From the NCBI GenBank assembly GCA_947579665.1, contig OX388348.1, positions 310,001 to 374,000 on the forward strand: a DNA stretch of 64,000 bases, given 5' to 3'. This DNA is from Sympetrum striolatum (lineage: Eukaryota > Arthropoda > Insecta > Odonata > Libellulidae). The position numbers and the translations under genes are program-made. Positions 45,708-57,829 of the stretch are shown piece by piece. Numbering within the stretch: the stretch's first letter is position 1; each line of letters starts with the position of its first letter. A model generated the notes under the pieces. The model worked only from the letters and a program-made list of their open reading frames with translations. It did no database searches and had not been told where the DNA came from.

Positions 45708-45905
45708 TCAAGCGGGCTTACCCATAAACGACTTATGAAAGTCACCTAACCTAGACATCTTCTTTCTATTCTCGCCCCATTCTAGCGCCCCTAGCATTTT
45801 TGTTACACTGTTGCCCATTTGAAAGTTATTTGTGACAAATCTTGCTGCTATTCTTTGTATCATCTTGACTTTGTCCAATGAGATAGGGATCCCATACATT
45901 GGATC
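45708..45905 (-). mobile_element. CR1-like LINE C-terminal scrap
   Basis: The minus strand reads LDKVKMIQRIAARFVTNNFQ and SVTKMLGALEWGENRKKMSR. This parallels LEMVQRRAARFVCGDFRF and SVTAMIESLGWNSLQMRRSE of the LINE at 48.7-50.6 kb. It is a more diverged copy or a sister family. Confidence 0.65.
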
Positions 45906-46419
45906 TGATTATTGCAGCTACTTCATGAAGATGTGCTATTCAGTAAATTTTTAAACATGCGACTCATTAAATGTACATTACATTACTCTTAAAGGCATTG
46001 AAAAATATTCTATTTCTCAAATTTTAATCATCATTGTCCGCAATCCTCAACTGAAACACAAAGTGAATTTTTTATTTAATCTATACACTTGTTTATTCTA
46101 TATGAACCTAACTTACTGCATAAAGCTTGAAAATAATTGTTTTGTTTCACTGCTTAAACATAAAAATCAATTTTTCACAAAAAAATTGTCGATATTTTAG
46201 TCAATAAAAATTATGAAAATTGATAAAGTCACTTATAAGTGAGGTTCATATAGAACAGTTTTTAATGATCTACAAAATGATAGTAAAGTCTCTTCGGTAT
46301 GTCTAACATTTTTTTTGTAATCGTGCCCGCCAATTGCAAAAACATAGTTTCCAGAAAAAACGCTTTAAAGTTTCGACATAATGGAATTTCAAAATTACGT
46401 TACTTACAGCAATAAAATT
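45906..46419. other. AT-rich stretch beside the Mutator-like ORF
   Basis: Possible 3' flank of the transposase gene. GTCACTTATAAGTGAGG at about 46231 resembles, inverted, AGTGAC near 48506, but no target duplication supports these as element ends. Confidence 0.3.
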
Positions 46420-48141
46420 CTAATCAGCTACTCCGGGTCCATATAGTGAACCCTCAGCTTGCTCAAAAGCCTCGGCCTCGTGAAATCTCTCTGCCCTGCG
46501 AGCGGTGCGAGCCTCTTTTGTGCTGCTACTCCGTCGCTGTTCCGCGCGCGAGATGCGATTGTCGTCCGTGTTATCGGCGAAGATCTTGCATTGCTGCCCG
46601 ATCGTCAACTGAAGCAAGCCCATCATTGTCAAAACCGCCGAGTAGCCCTCATTGAAAATGCCTGCAGCTAAGTACGCAGCGATCGTAATAATTTTACTGC
46701 CCGAATTCAAATTTTTCGGTGTCATTTTCCAAACCGTAGCATTAAAGGACTCGTTCGAATTCTGCGTATGTCCGCCTAAACATCTGGAAAGGAGCTCGTC
46801 CTTAGTAAGTTGTTCATATATAGGACGAACATACTTCTCAACATCCGGTCCAATAACACGAGGAGGATGATGGAAAGTTTTCAGTGTTCCAGTGGCTTTC
46901 GCCTTGCTCCATTCGCACCAGCTTTCGGCACCCTTTGGACAATGCTTGTGATTCGATGATTTATCGGTCGAACAATAGTGGTTCAGAGTTGCCATTATAG
47001 AATTTTTCATTCCTTGAACAGAATCTACGTTTCTTCTTATCGCCAATCCGTAAAATATTGTCAATTTTTTAATTAGCGCGTCTGTCAGTCGCCCCTTTCC
47101 TCCAAGTTTCTCGTTTTTCTTGACATTTCGCAGGCGCGTGCCCATTCGCTTTTGCACATGTCCGATGCACTCGCTTTTTTTAACGGGAAATTCGTCGCCA
47201 TATGGATTTGTCTTAACAATGCTACAGTACGTTTTCGAATCGCCGTCTCCAATGTAATTCAAATATTTCACTCCGAATTTTCCTTCAGATCTCGCGAACA
47301 TTTCGTTAATGGCATCAACCTCCATTTTGCCAGCTGAACCATCGTGATTTTTCGAGCATTCATCTCTATGTGTGTCATACCAAATTCCATGTTCTTCAGT
47401 CCCACATTTTGACTCCCAAGCTGAACATACTTGGCAGAAGGAACTTTTTATCACAACGTCAATAACTTTGCCGCTGTAATATCCGATGAGCGTTGTAACG
47501 CCATATAATGACGAAAAGCCACGCTTTTTCCATGAACCGTCACCAGACACTTTAAATTCGTCTTCAGGTCTCTCCTGTTCGCGGTTTTTCTGCTTTTCCT
47601 CTTCAACAGCTTTTCCGGTTACGTACTCAAACAAGGTTGACGCCGCAGTGTACAAATGCGCTACTATAGCTTCATACGCAGAACTCGATAGACCGGAACA
47701 CAAGTCCATAAGGCCGCAAAAAATGTTTATACCTTCTCGTCCTATCCCAAGTAAACGCATGACGAACACTAATCTACGATTTATTTCGTATGCGTTGCTG
47801 ATGAGCGGACCCGAATGAATTTCCCTCTGACCGCACACACATGTTGCAACAATTTTAAAACCTAAGCCTCGATGTGCACTTTGTGTGAATTGCAGATTTC
47901 TTTTGCAAACTTTACACATCACAAACTCGGAAATCGCGCCAAACACAGAGAGGAATTTAATGATTCGATAACAGTGAGAGACACTAACTACAACATCGTT
48001 CACGCTCGAACTACTCAATTTTCTTGCGGTGCTGCTTTCTCCTAGATCCCTCTTTTCAGTAGTATATTGATTACCGCAGAATTTGCGTTTTCGCGTCCGC
48101 GAAGAGCGCTCAGAAGCATTTTTCACTCTTTTCGGATACAT
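46420..48141 (-). CDS. Mutator-like transposase domain protein, intact 573-aa ORF
   Basis: One uninterrupted frame from ATG to TGA or TAA-type stop. An N-terminal basic region (SRTRKRKFCGNQ) is followed by zinc-binding Cys pairs at about 76/79 and 101/103. Next come GPLISNAYEINRRLVFVMRL (about 111-130) and a catalytic region with DGSWKKRG at about 201, NYIGDGDSKTYCSIV at about 295 and SECIGHVQKRMGTRLRNV at about 323. Further conserved blocks are GRLTDALIKKLTIFYGLAIR (about 350), HKHCPKGAESWCEWSKA (about 398) and CLGGHTQNSNESFNATVWK (about 454). These are hallmarks of the Mutator-like transposase domain family that is widespread in arthropod genomes. The acidic residues in DGSW, GDGDS and NES are likely the DDE triad. 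The base composition is richer in GC than the surroundings. The intact frame suggests recent activity or selection. Clear inverted ends were not found, so it could be an element or a captured gene. Confidence 0.85.
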   Translation of the reverse strand: MYPKRVKNASERSSRTRKRKFCGNQYTTEKRDLGESSTARKLSSSSVNDVVVSVSHCYRIIKFLSVFGAISEFVMCKVCKRNLQFTQSAHRGLGFKIVATCVCGQREIHSGPLISNAYEINRRLVFVMRLLGIGREGINIFCGLMDLCSGLSSSAYEAIVAHLYTAASTLFEYVTGKAVEEEKQKNREQERPEDEFKVSGDGSWKKRGFSSLYGVTTLIGYYSGKVIDVVIKSSFCQVCSAWESKCGTEEHGIWYDTHRDECSKNHDGSAGKMEVDAINEMFARSEGKFGVKYLNYIGDGDSKTYCSIVKTNPYGDEFPVKKSECIGHVQKRMGTRLRNVKKNEKLGGKGRLTDALIKKLTIFYGLAIRRNVDSVQGMKNSIMATLNHYCSTDKSSNHKHCPKGAESWCEWSKAKATGTLKTFHHPPRVIGPDVEKYVRPIYEQLTKDELLSRCLGGHTQNSNESFNATVWKMTPKNLNSGSKIITIAAYLAAGIFNEGYSAVLTMMGLLQLTIGQQCKIFADNTDDNRISRAEQRRSSSTKEARTARRAERFHEAEAFEQAEGSLYGPGVAD

Positions 48142-48514
48142 GTTAACGCCGCAAGAATCAAAGCATCACTAAAATCTGAATTCCGGCTCCTGCCCTTTGG
48201 ACGACCAATAACACGCATAAGATCCCCTTGTCTTTCAAAGGATAAGGGAAAAGATAACAAATAGGCTTACGAAAGATAATGAAATCTAGAAATCCTGAGT
48301 ACCCAAACTCTACGGAAAACGAGATTCACCGGAGCAAAAAAAGGCCCGCGCGGGGTTAATCCATGCTCGACGCGCCCGTACGTTCTCAGCGATATCTTAA
48401 GAAATACTTCAAATTCAGAGCTGGGATTTTGCAGATGTGTTTTTGGATAGTTTTCCAACTGATTAAAAAAATATAAAAAAAATCGATTTTTTTTTTTCGG
48501 CTCACATGGAGTGA
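48142..48514. other. Upstream flank of the Mutator-like ORF
   Basis: Mixed-composition sequence with CpGs (48340-48395). No gene was recognised. It may hold the promoter of the minus-strand transposase. Confidence 0.3.
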
Positions 48515-48726
48515 CCCCCTTATGTAAACTACTATCTTGGAAAGTTTAATGAGTTGGCCATATAAGCGTTAAACTCCTCTAGTTTTCAATACATTTAGTT
48601 TTTGGAGGATTTGACATATTTGTTGTAAGAAGCGGGCATGAATAAACTAGCCCCTGTAAGTTAGGCATTTTTCATTTTATCTGGCAGCTTGCCTCCCCCC
48701 TAGCCCAGTGGCTGGCGACGCCCTTG
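48515..48726. mobile_element. 3' end of a hAT element, relative of 3151-5352
   Basis: From TTATGTAAACTACTATCTTG onward, through GTTAAACTCCTCTAGTTTT, AGCGGGCATGAATA and ACTAGCCCCTGTAA, to a C-run and CTGGCGACGCCCTTG, the sequence matches the last 200 bp of the hAT element at 5149-5352 with scattered changes. The rest of the element is absent. LINE sequence follows directly. Confidence 0.75.
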
Positions 48727-50675
48727 CACCGAGGCAAGTATATGTAATTCGCAAAGCTAATTTTTCAGAGTTTAAGGTTTATATTAATGAGTGCAAGGAT
48801 GATTTTTTCCGCTTCTTGGGTGCAAATGCAGTAAATGATAGTTGGATAGAGTTTCTCCGGATAATCAAAGAAGGTTTAATTAAATTCGTGCCTACTAAGA
48901 GCGTGCGTGAACGTAAAGAGCCACGGTGGACGAAACCTAAATTACGAGCACTGCATAGGAAGCAAAGAGTCATTCACTCGCGATGGAGGAAACTCAAAGC
49001 ATGCGGAAATAACCATGAGCTCGAGGAACAAAAATATAGAGATGTGCGAAAGTTAGTTAAGGATGAAGCGCGAAAAGAATACCAGGAATATAGATCTCGA
49101 ACCCTATTAGAATCATTAGGTAGCGATCAGAAAGAATTTTGGTCATACGTGCGTGAGAACCGTGGAGGTCAGTTTTCTGTGCCTAGCCTCATAAGCGCAG
49201 AGGGAATTACCGTAAATAAATCAGAAGAAAAAGCTAACTTACTTAAGAAGCACTACCAGAAATGCTTCACTGTAGACAATGGTCAAGTTAAGTAAGTTCC
49301 TCGCGCATTGATTCAGAGATGTGTCCCATCGAGATATCGGTTGATGGAATTAGAAAATTATTGCGAGAGATTGATAGAAAAAAGGCGCCAGGACCCGAAG
49401 GTATTCCCGCTGTTGTAATAAAAACTTTAGCCGATGAAATTGCTCCGTTGCTACAGATTTTCTATCAGAAATCATTGGATGATGGAACCGTCTCAATGTC
49501 GTGGAAAAAAGCTAATGTCACTCCGGTGCCTAAGAAAGGGCGTGCGTCAAAACCAGATGATGTTAGATCAGACGCAGTTTTCCTAGATTTCAGGAACGCT
49601 TTCGACACAGTTTCTCACGAAAAGCTTATCCATAAGCTGAGTGCCTACGCGATCGACGAAAAAGTTATCAGATGGACCAAGTCTTTTCTTGAAAACTGAT
49701 CTCAGCGAGTTGCGTTAGACGGAATTTTATCGGACGAAATAAGCATCTTGTCAGGAGTTCCACAGGGAAGTGTTCTTGGTCCGATTTTATTTCTAATTTA
49801 CATTAACGATCTTGTAGATGACGTAAAGAGTAATGTTAGATTATTTGCTGATGATACCCTGGTGTACAAAGAGATTTTGTCAGAAAACGATTGTAATGTA
49901 CTTCAAAATGACCTGGACGTAATATCAGGATAGTGTAAAGATTGGCAGCTGGATTTAAATATAAATAAATGCGTTGCCATGAGTTTTACGCGTTCCAATA
50001 ACATAATTCCCACGCAGTACCAAATCTCTGGGCATCCATTAGAGTTAGTGCACGACAACAAATACCTTGGAGTCACGTTTAGCAGTAACTTATCTTTTAA
50101 AGAACATATTCGAGATGCGATAGGAAAAGCGAATAGAATGCAAAGATTAACTGGTAGAACGTTGAGAGGATGCTCATCGAAAGTCAAAGAAATAGCTTAC
50201 TTTTCTCTTATTCGCCCGAGTCTTGAATACTACTGTGCGGTTTGGGACCCACACGAAGTAGGTTTAGTCTCAGATTTAGAGATGGTCCAGCGTAGAGCAG
50301 CCCGATTCGTTTGCGGGGATTTCAGGTTTGATAGCAGCGTTACGGCAATGATAGAGTCCCTCGGTTGGAATTCACTACAGATGAGAAGATCTGAATATCG
50401 TCGGAAACTTTTCGAAAAGTTCATTCGTTCAGAATTTATAGACGAAGTAAGTGAAATGTTAGTGCCAGTAAGGAGCGATCTCCGAGAGGCATCGATGGAG
50501 CGTTATAGGGAAGTAATCGCAGGGACGGATAATTACTTTTGGTCGTTTTTTCCCCAGGCTATTAGAGATGCTAATAGGGATTAATGAATAATGGTGGTGT
50601 ATTACACCCCCTGCCATACGCCTCTTGCGGCTCGCGGGGTATATATCTAAATCTAAATCTAAAATCTAAACATTG
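48708..50675 (+). mobile_element. CR1-like LINE with an internal RT deletion and two stops
   Basis: Segment 1 (48708-49295) is the connector with TKSVRERKEPRWTKPKLRAL and EFWSYVRENRGG. Segment 2 (49319-49699) has IDRKKAPGPEGIPAVVIKTL, then jumps from KANVTPVPKKGRASKP straight into DAVFLDFRNAFDTVSHEKLI. The fingers part of the RT (the NYRPISL region) is thus deleted in frame. A TGA at about 49699 (FLEN*SQRV) and a TAG at about 49932 (ISG*CKDW) interrupt the frame. Between them are SGVPQGSVLGP and the catalytic block FADDTLV. The C-terminal part (49979-50584) is open. The 3' end is a run of TAAATC repeats at 50645-50672. No endonuclease is present. Confidence 0.85.
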
Positions 50676-51187
50676 GATTGCAATGGTATTAATCCCCCTC
50701 CCTCCTCCCTGAAAAGTTGCACAAAGAAGACTCCCAATCTTGTGTGACAACCCGAGTGATTTGTTTTTGAAAGGGCGTGTCCAGAAGAGAGGAGTTCATG
50801 CTGAATTTACCTCAACACAATAGAGAGCACAGGTCGGACTATAACTAAAAGGAAAAAAGGAACACGCCTGTGTTATTAACATTAAGAGTTAAAAGAGCTC
50901 CAAATAGCCGTTGTTTGAATACAAGCCGTCGTGCGGAAGTACCCTATCCATAGGGGGTTAAGGTTAACCGTTACTAAGGTATTGTAAGCGTATTATCTCG
51001 ATACGTATTTCAGAAACTATGTTTCCATCTTCGGGAGAAGAAGAGAACTTTGGACCGTAACACCTTACTTCGGCCACGGAAAAAATGCCACCGTACATAA
51101 TGGCCCTATACCCTGTCAACTACAGTTAAAGGAAGAAAAGGAGCTTCTTATTGTAAACTCGGGCAATTCGCCCAGTTTCGCCCAATA
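50676..51187. other. Non-coding; contains a Penelope-type 3' motif
   Basis: At about 50995-51047 the minus strand reads CCCGAAGATGGAAACATAGT and TTCTGAAATACGTATCGAGA, which resembles the terminal motif of Penelope-like elements. Nothing else was recognised. Confidence 0.4.
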
Positions 51188-51205
51188 ATAGTTTTAAAAC
51201 AATTA

Positions 51206-52095
51206 AATTTTAGACAACTGCCAATTCACAGACCCGATAGGCGTCATAAAGTAATCCGTCATCATGTTTCTTACATTATTTGCTGAAATTCCACCGCGCA
51301 ACTGTCCGGATTTTTCTATATCTTTCAGTCCTATTATAGATAATGTGTCCTCTGTTTCATAAAAATCTCTGTCTCGGACAAAATTTTGCAGATCGACACA
51401 AGCTTCCACAATATCTACTGCATAATCAGGATGCAATTTCAATGGCTGGTGGAAAATTTTCCATTTGTTGCTTAAAATTCCGAATGCACATTCTACATAT
51501 CTTCTGGCTCTAGAAAGGCGATAGTTAAAAATTCTCTAAGCAATTGTAAAATTATTCCCAACATATGGTCGGAGAAGGTGTCTGTGTAATCCAAAAGCCT
51601 CATCGCCTAATAAGAAATCGGGTATCTTGGGGCCCGTTGTACCAGGAAGACATTTTTCTTCGGGAATTTCCAGGTCCTTATTTACAATTAATTTCCAGAG
51701 AGTACTTGCTTTAAATATGTTAGAATCACTATCCTTGCCATGACTGCCAATATCAACGTATATGAATCGATAATCAGAATCCGCAATGGCCATCAACACT
51801 ACTGACGAAAATCCCTTATAGTTAAAATACATCGAATTTGATGGATTAACGATTCGTATATGTTTGCCATCAACGGCTTCTATGCAGTGCGGAAAGTTAG
51901 CTTTACGTTCGAAATTTTGTGCGATGGATTCCCACTGCGCTTTTGCATTCTTGAGACAGCGACCAAATATTTTTGCAAACATCTCTGATTATCTTACTGA
52001 TTGTAGAAATACCCATCCTATAACTATAATGAAGGTCTGTGAATGTACAACCGCTTGCCAGATATTTGAAATAATACAAAAACAGTAGTTAGCTA
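51206..52095 (-). pseudogene. PIF/Harbinger transposase (HARBI1-like), frameshifted
   Basis: The minus strand gives LFLYYFKYLASGCTFTDLHY and RMGISTISKIIR (N-terminal HTH region), then after a one-base frameshift near 51980 the DDE domain. This has HCIEAVDGKHIRIVNPSNS (first Asp), FNYKGFSSVVLMAIADSDYR (second Asp), SDSNIFKASTLW and FLLGDEAFGLHRHLLRPY. A second frameshift near 51536 leads into NYRLSRARRYVECAFGILSN (catalytic Glu region) and the C-terminal LHPDYAVDIVEACVDLQNFV. All landmarks of a PIF/Harbinger transposase are present in order. Two frameshifts make it inactive. The partner ORF diverges from it at 52.37 kb. Confidence 0.85.
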
Positions 52096-52368
52096 CGAAA
52101 AAATCCTTTACAGAACAATTTTTTTTATTTTATTTATTTCATTTATGAAGTGATTAAGTGGTCATCACCAAAGCCATCAAAAAGGTTTAAAGTGACTTCA
52201 CTTCTATGCATATGAGGGTATGTTTTTAAACCATTTTGATTGGCTTTGGTGATGATCACTTACTCAAAATTTTACCATCAGTGACTTTTACCAATTCATT
52301 TATGAAGTTGACTCATATTGATGTACTGATTTCATTTGCTTGTTTTGTTAGTGTGAGTTACGCTCAAC

Positions 52369-52860
52369 ATGATTTTTGGCATGTCTACCCTTGTCATTTT
52401 CAGGCAAAACAGTTATGAAAAAGTTGGCGATTCGTACCAAAAGTGGGAAAAGAAATATAAGTCTACTCTAAGCTCCGGCAGAACGAAAGTAACTTATGTG
52501 TACGGGCAACAGTTACAATTTCTGAAGAAATCTTCAGAAGCACGGCCAACGGAGGATTCCATAGCTATCGTGAAGGAGCCTCTTGAGGATGAATACTGTG
52601 AGGATATTAACAGTAGGGAAACGGAGGGTTTCAAGAAACCATGCAAAGACATTAAAAAACGGAAGTTAGACGCTGTTGAAGTAGCACTTATTAATGCCAT
52701 TCAACAGCAGCCACACCTCCTTTATTAAAGGAATAATTCCATCTTTAGATACGTTTACCGACGGTGAATTTGTTGAGTTTCAACAAAAGGTACTACAAAT
52801 AGTGTCAGAAATTAAAAAACGGAGTCAAATTCAGAGCAGTCGCTGGTCTTGACTCCAAGT
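52369..52860 (+). pseudogene. MADF/Myb-SANT-like partner protein of a PIF/Harbinger element
   Basis: The plus-strand frame encodes YEKVGDSYQKWEKKYKSTLS and VTYVYGQQLQFLKKSS, the latter half of a MADF (Myb/SANT-like) DNA-binding domain. An acidic linker and KRKLDAVEVALINAI follow. After a frameshift near 52728 it continues IIPSLDTFTDGEFVEFQQKV and IVSEIKKRSQ, resembling a BESS-type C-terminal motif. PIF/Harbinger elements carry exactly such a second gene beside the transposase, often divergently. The first half of the MADF domain is not in this frame, so it is truncated. Confidence 0.6.
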
Positions 52861-53435
52861 TCATATGAATCTTGTGATTTCACTTTTACTGCACCTGATC
52901 CTAATTTTTTCATTTAAATAGAATGTAATATTTTTTGCTTAAATAATAACATACTTATTGTCAATGGTCGATAGAGTGTTTTGATTTTACACACCTGATG
53001 GCGACCACCAACATTTCTAAGGCTCAATAGATTCCCTAAAGAAAGTGTTGCTGTAAAGAATCCTTGAGTCTCAGATGAAGCTCATCGAACGACGACATGC
53101 TCATTCTGAAGTAATTAAAAAACTTGTTTTGGATCGTTGCTTCAAACAGAACGCTCCGGATTCCCTCCTTTTCAAGTTGATCGGATGGACCCACTGCATT
53201 CTATTTCTCTTCCTCCTTTTCGATCGTCGATAAACTATCAAACACGCCATCATCTGCTCCCTCTCCATTTCTTCAGAAATATTTACAATTTAGAAAATAA
53301 AACAGGTGGGTGGATATGAAATAAAGGGACTTTGCCGTTTAAACGACTGCCGGATAGATGTGAAACCGCTCGCACCGTGGGCCGTCTATACGGTGCCGTT
53401 TAGCCGGCTGCCGGGCAAGTGTGAGATGGCTCTTA
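52861..53435. other. Non-coding stretch with CG-rich end
   Basis: From 53320 the sequence becomes GC-richer (CCGTTTAAACGACTGCCGG and similar), resembling further PIF-type terminal sequence lying outside the element at 53436. Confidence 0.3.
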
Positions 53436-55028
53436 GGCTTGGAACACATCCACCGGTTTCGCTCGTCCGGTCGGTCATAAAATGGTAGTGAAACCGGGGT
53501 AGGGGTACTTTCACTCACAAAAACCGGGCTAGCCGTAAACTGTCCCGGTTGCTTCTCCGGTGTTGATGAAAAATCAATTCTCGTTGGAATTTTCGGTTAG
53601 AATAACTTTAATTTTCAAAATTGCTTGCGAGTTTCGTGTTCATTCACTATGTCATTCGGCACGTCCATATTTAAAAAAAAATAGAAGAGGAGAGGGTAAT
53701 GGCAAGGGACCACATTGAAAAAAAACGTTGGAGATAAAGATTGAGGAATACAGAAAAAATTAAAATCGTCGCCTCGAAGGGAAGTCCAAGTTTAGTTTTA
53801 TTTCCGTGGCTTTCATCGTTTGTTTATTTAGCTAACAACCTTTGTCAAAATTTCTAATAAACTATAACCAAATTTCGAGTGAAAATCTTCCTGCCCACCT
53901 ATTGCAGATTTTATGCTGAAAAGAATCGCTATCAAGCAGGCATAACAAGGAATAAATAAAAGTCCTTCATAATTTTTGTAATTTTTCTTATTAATGCCTT
54001 CGGAGAAAGAAAACATTCCGTTTCCTACAGACGGCGACTTTTATATCCGCGTCAGAGGCAAATTCGGCAAAGGAAATTACAAGGAATGAAAGATTAATTT
54101 AGTACACTTCCATAGATTTTTTATTTAGGCGACATGTTTCGCTAGTGAGCTAGCATCATTAGGCAATATTCTATTACCAATTTTTAGTTATATTGGTAAA
54201 TCCAAGGAAGGTGCACAGTTAGAAGTGGATTTAGAAAGTAAAAAACTTTGCTGGGGATAGAAAGTAGGGATTTGGAAACCAGTGCAAATCACGGCATTTG
54301 TCCAAATATTATTGTTTATCACATATCATTACACTCTGTTCCTTATCTGCCCTAGTTAACAGCAAATTATTTTCTGAAATTAAATTATTTACATATTGAT
54401 TAATATAATTAATTCTTAAAATATTGCTTCATATGATAAAACGATATATCAGTGAGTGATTGGTGCATTGCCGGTAGTTAAAAAATATATAATTGGAAGT
54501 ACGCTTAAATAAGAATTTGTCAAAGTGGAGGCGTATAATGAAACTCTCCCTCCCCACCAACAACATCTTATAAACATTCATATCGCAACAATGTTTTTAC
54601 CCGGTAGCGGCCGCATGTCAAAAAAAGAATAGACCTTACTTCTCGAAGAATGATAAGTGATGTATGTTTACATTCAATAGTTACCGATGAAAAAATAATT
54701 AATACTGGTGGTTTTAAAAAGTCAAAATAAGCCGGAAAGCAGCAAGGGATGGGGGAAGGCACCCGGCAACAACCGTTCAATGTGAAAGCGCTCATCTGAC
54801 CGACGTGCATTACTACCCACACCCGGTCGTTAATGGTCGTAAATGTCCAAACCCGGTGCCGTCCTCTTCAGTCGTTGGGTCGGCTGTTATCCGGCGACCC
54901 CGAGTTCTATAATCTATTCTCTGCTAGTGTGAAAGGCTCCATTTACTTCTACTGCTTACTACCCTTGTGACCCAGCTTAAAAACCGGCTATGGTTTGCCG
55001 GTCGGGGGAAACCGGTGAACGTGTTCCC
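53436..55028. mobile_element. Non-autonomous PIF/Harbinger element, 1.6 kb, TTA target
   Basis: Left end GGCTTGGAACACATCCACCG and right end, inverted, GGGAACACGTTCACCGG followed by TTTCCCCCGACCGG form imperfect inverted repeats rich in ACCGG. Both sides are flanked by TTA (53433-53435 and 55029-55031), the usual PIF/Harbinger target. There is no transposase inside. At about 54110-54190 it carries a minus-strand Penelope-type end (ATGATGCTAGCTCACTAGCG, AAACATGTCG). Confidence 0.65.
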
Positions 55029-56904
<1,876 letters not shown>

Positions 56905-57335
56905 TTTACGAAGTACTGGCAAGGTGTAACCATCAGATAAAATATGACTTTGAACCTCAGTATCATGGGTTCGATGCCAGAAGGCCCTGATGTCCCGATT
57001 TTTTCCATAAGGATGCATTGAGGGAATTTTCGGAAATTTTCTGATGCTCTTCCTGCAAATTTAGAGAGTTGAAATTCGAGAGATCGCTGGAAGTTGTACA
57101 TTTCCAACGAAAACTACAAAAAAATCATCGCAGATTATTCTTGGTTCGACGCTAAGCCAGGAAAAATATTCTTCTATTAAAATGCATTGCGGCGATTTTT
57201 AAGTTTTTTTTAATGACTTCCCGATAACATGGAAACTTAAAACCCGGCATGTGAATAAGGATCACAAATACATCTCATATACGCTCTTTTACGTTTCCCT
57301 GATGGTCCTTAGTTCGATACCAGAGAGTAATATAC
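56905..57335 (+). repeat. B-box-like modules (repeat family A, copy 3)
   Basis: Cores GGGTTCGATGCCAGAAG (about 56968), TTGGTTCGACGCTAAGCC (about 57141) and TAGTTCGATACCAGAGAG (about 57310) are spaced 173 and 169 bp. Between them are the same linkers as in copies 1 and 2 (TTCCCGATAACATGGAAACT, AAATGCATTG). The right end abuts the MULE fragment. Confidence 0.65.
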
Positions 57336-57829
57336 ATGCAGGATCAGGATTTAAACATCTTTGTTGGGATGATGGATTTACTGGCTTTCCTTCCGCTTAA
57401 CAGGGTACCTCATGGTATGAATTTCTTACGTAACCATCCCAGTGGAACAGTATACTCGGACATTCTTGAATATTTCGATAGCACTTATGTGAATGGTACC
57501 TACAGAAGAGTAGGTAACCAAGAAAAAGGTTTTTGGAGAATCCCGCCCCCTTTTTCCACCGGAGACATGAAGCGTCTGCGAGGCTGTTATTGCAGGGGAG
57601 GATAAAACCAACAACAGCACTGAAGGTTTGTTTTCATTGCATTTATAATGTATCGCTTTCATGTTTATACTTATAAATATGAATTTACGTCCAATAAAAT
57701 AATAAATGATTTTTTTCAGGTTGGAATAACAGATTCAGCTATCTGGTGGGGATGAAACACCCAGCAATCTGGGTTTTAATTAAGAAAATGCAACAAGAAT
57801 TGGCCGTAGACAATACCAAAGTAGAATAA
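57336..57829 (+). pseudogene. MULE-type transposase C-terminus with an intron
   Basis: The first part (57336-57625) encodes HGMNFLRNHPSGTVYSDILE, then YFDSTYVNGTYRRVG and FWRIPPPFSTGDMKRLRG. After a one-base frameshift near 57597 it continues KTNNSTE. A GT (57626) to AG (57719) segment of 94 bp follows, with a TTTTTTTCAG acceptor. Then GWNNRFSYLVGMKHPAIWVL and IKKMQQELAVDNTKVE end at TAA (57829). The joined segment TNNSTEGWNNRF is the conserved C-terminal motif of MULE transposases. The N-terminal catalytic part is absent; repeat family A lies there instead. Confidence 0.65.

Noticed and set aside
46420..46870. Plus-strand open frames at 46446-46671 and 46652-46870
   Set aside because: They are antisense shadows of the intact Mutator-like transposase ORF, without domains.
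46231..48511. GTCACT...AGTGAC as possible terminal inverted repeats of the Mutator-like element
   Set aside because: The pairing is short and imperfect, and flanks show no 8-11 bp duplication.
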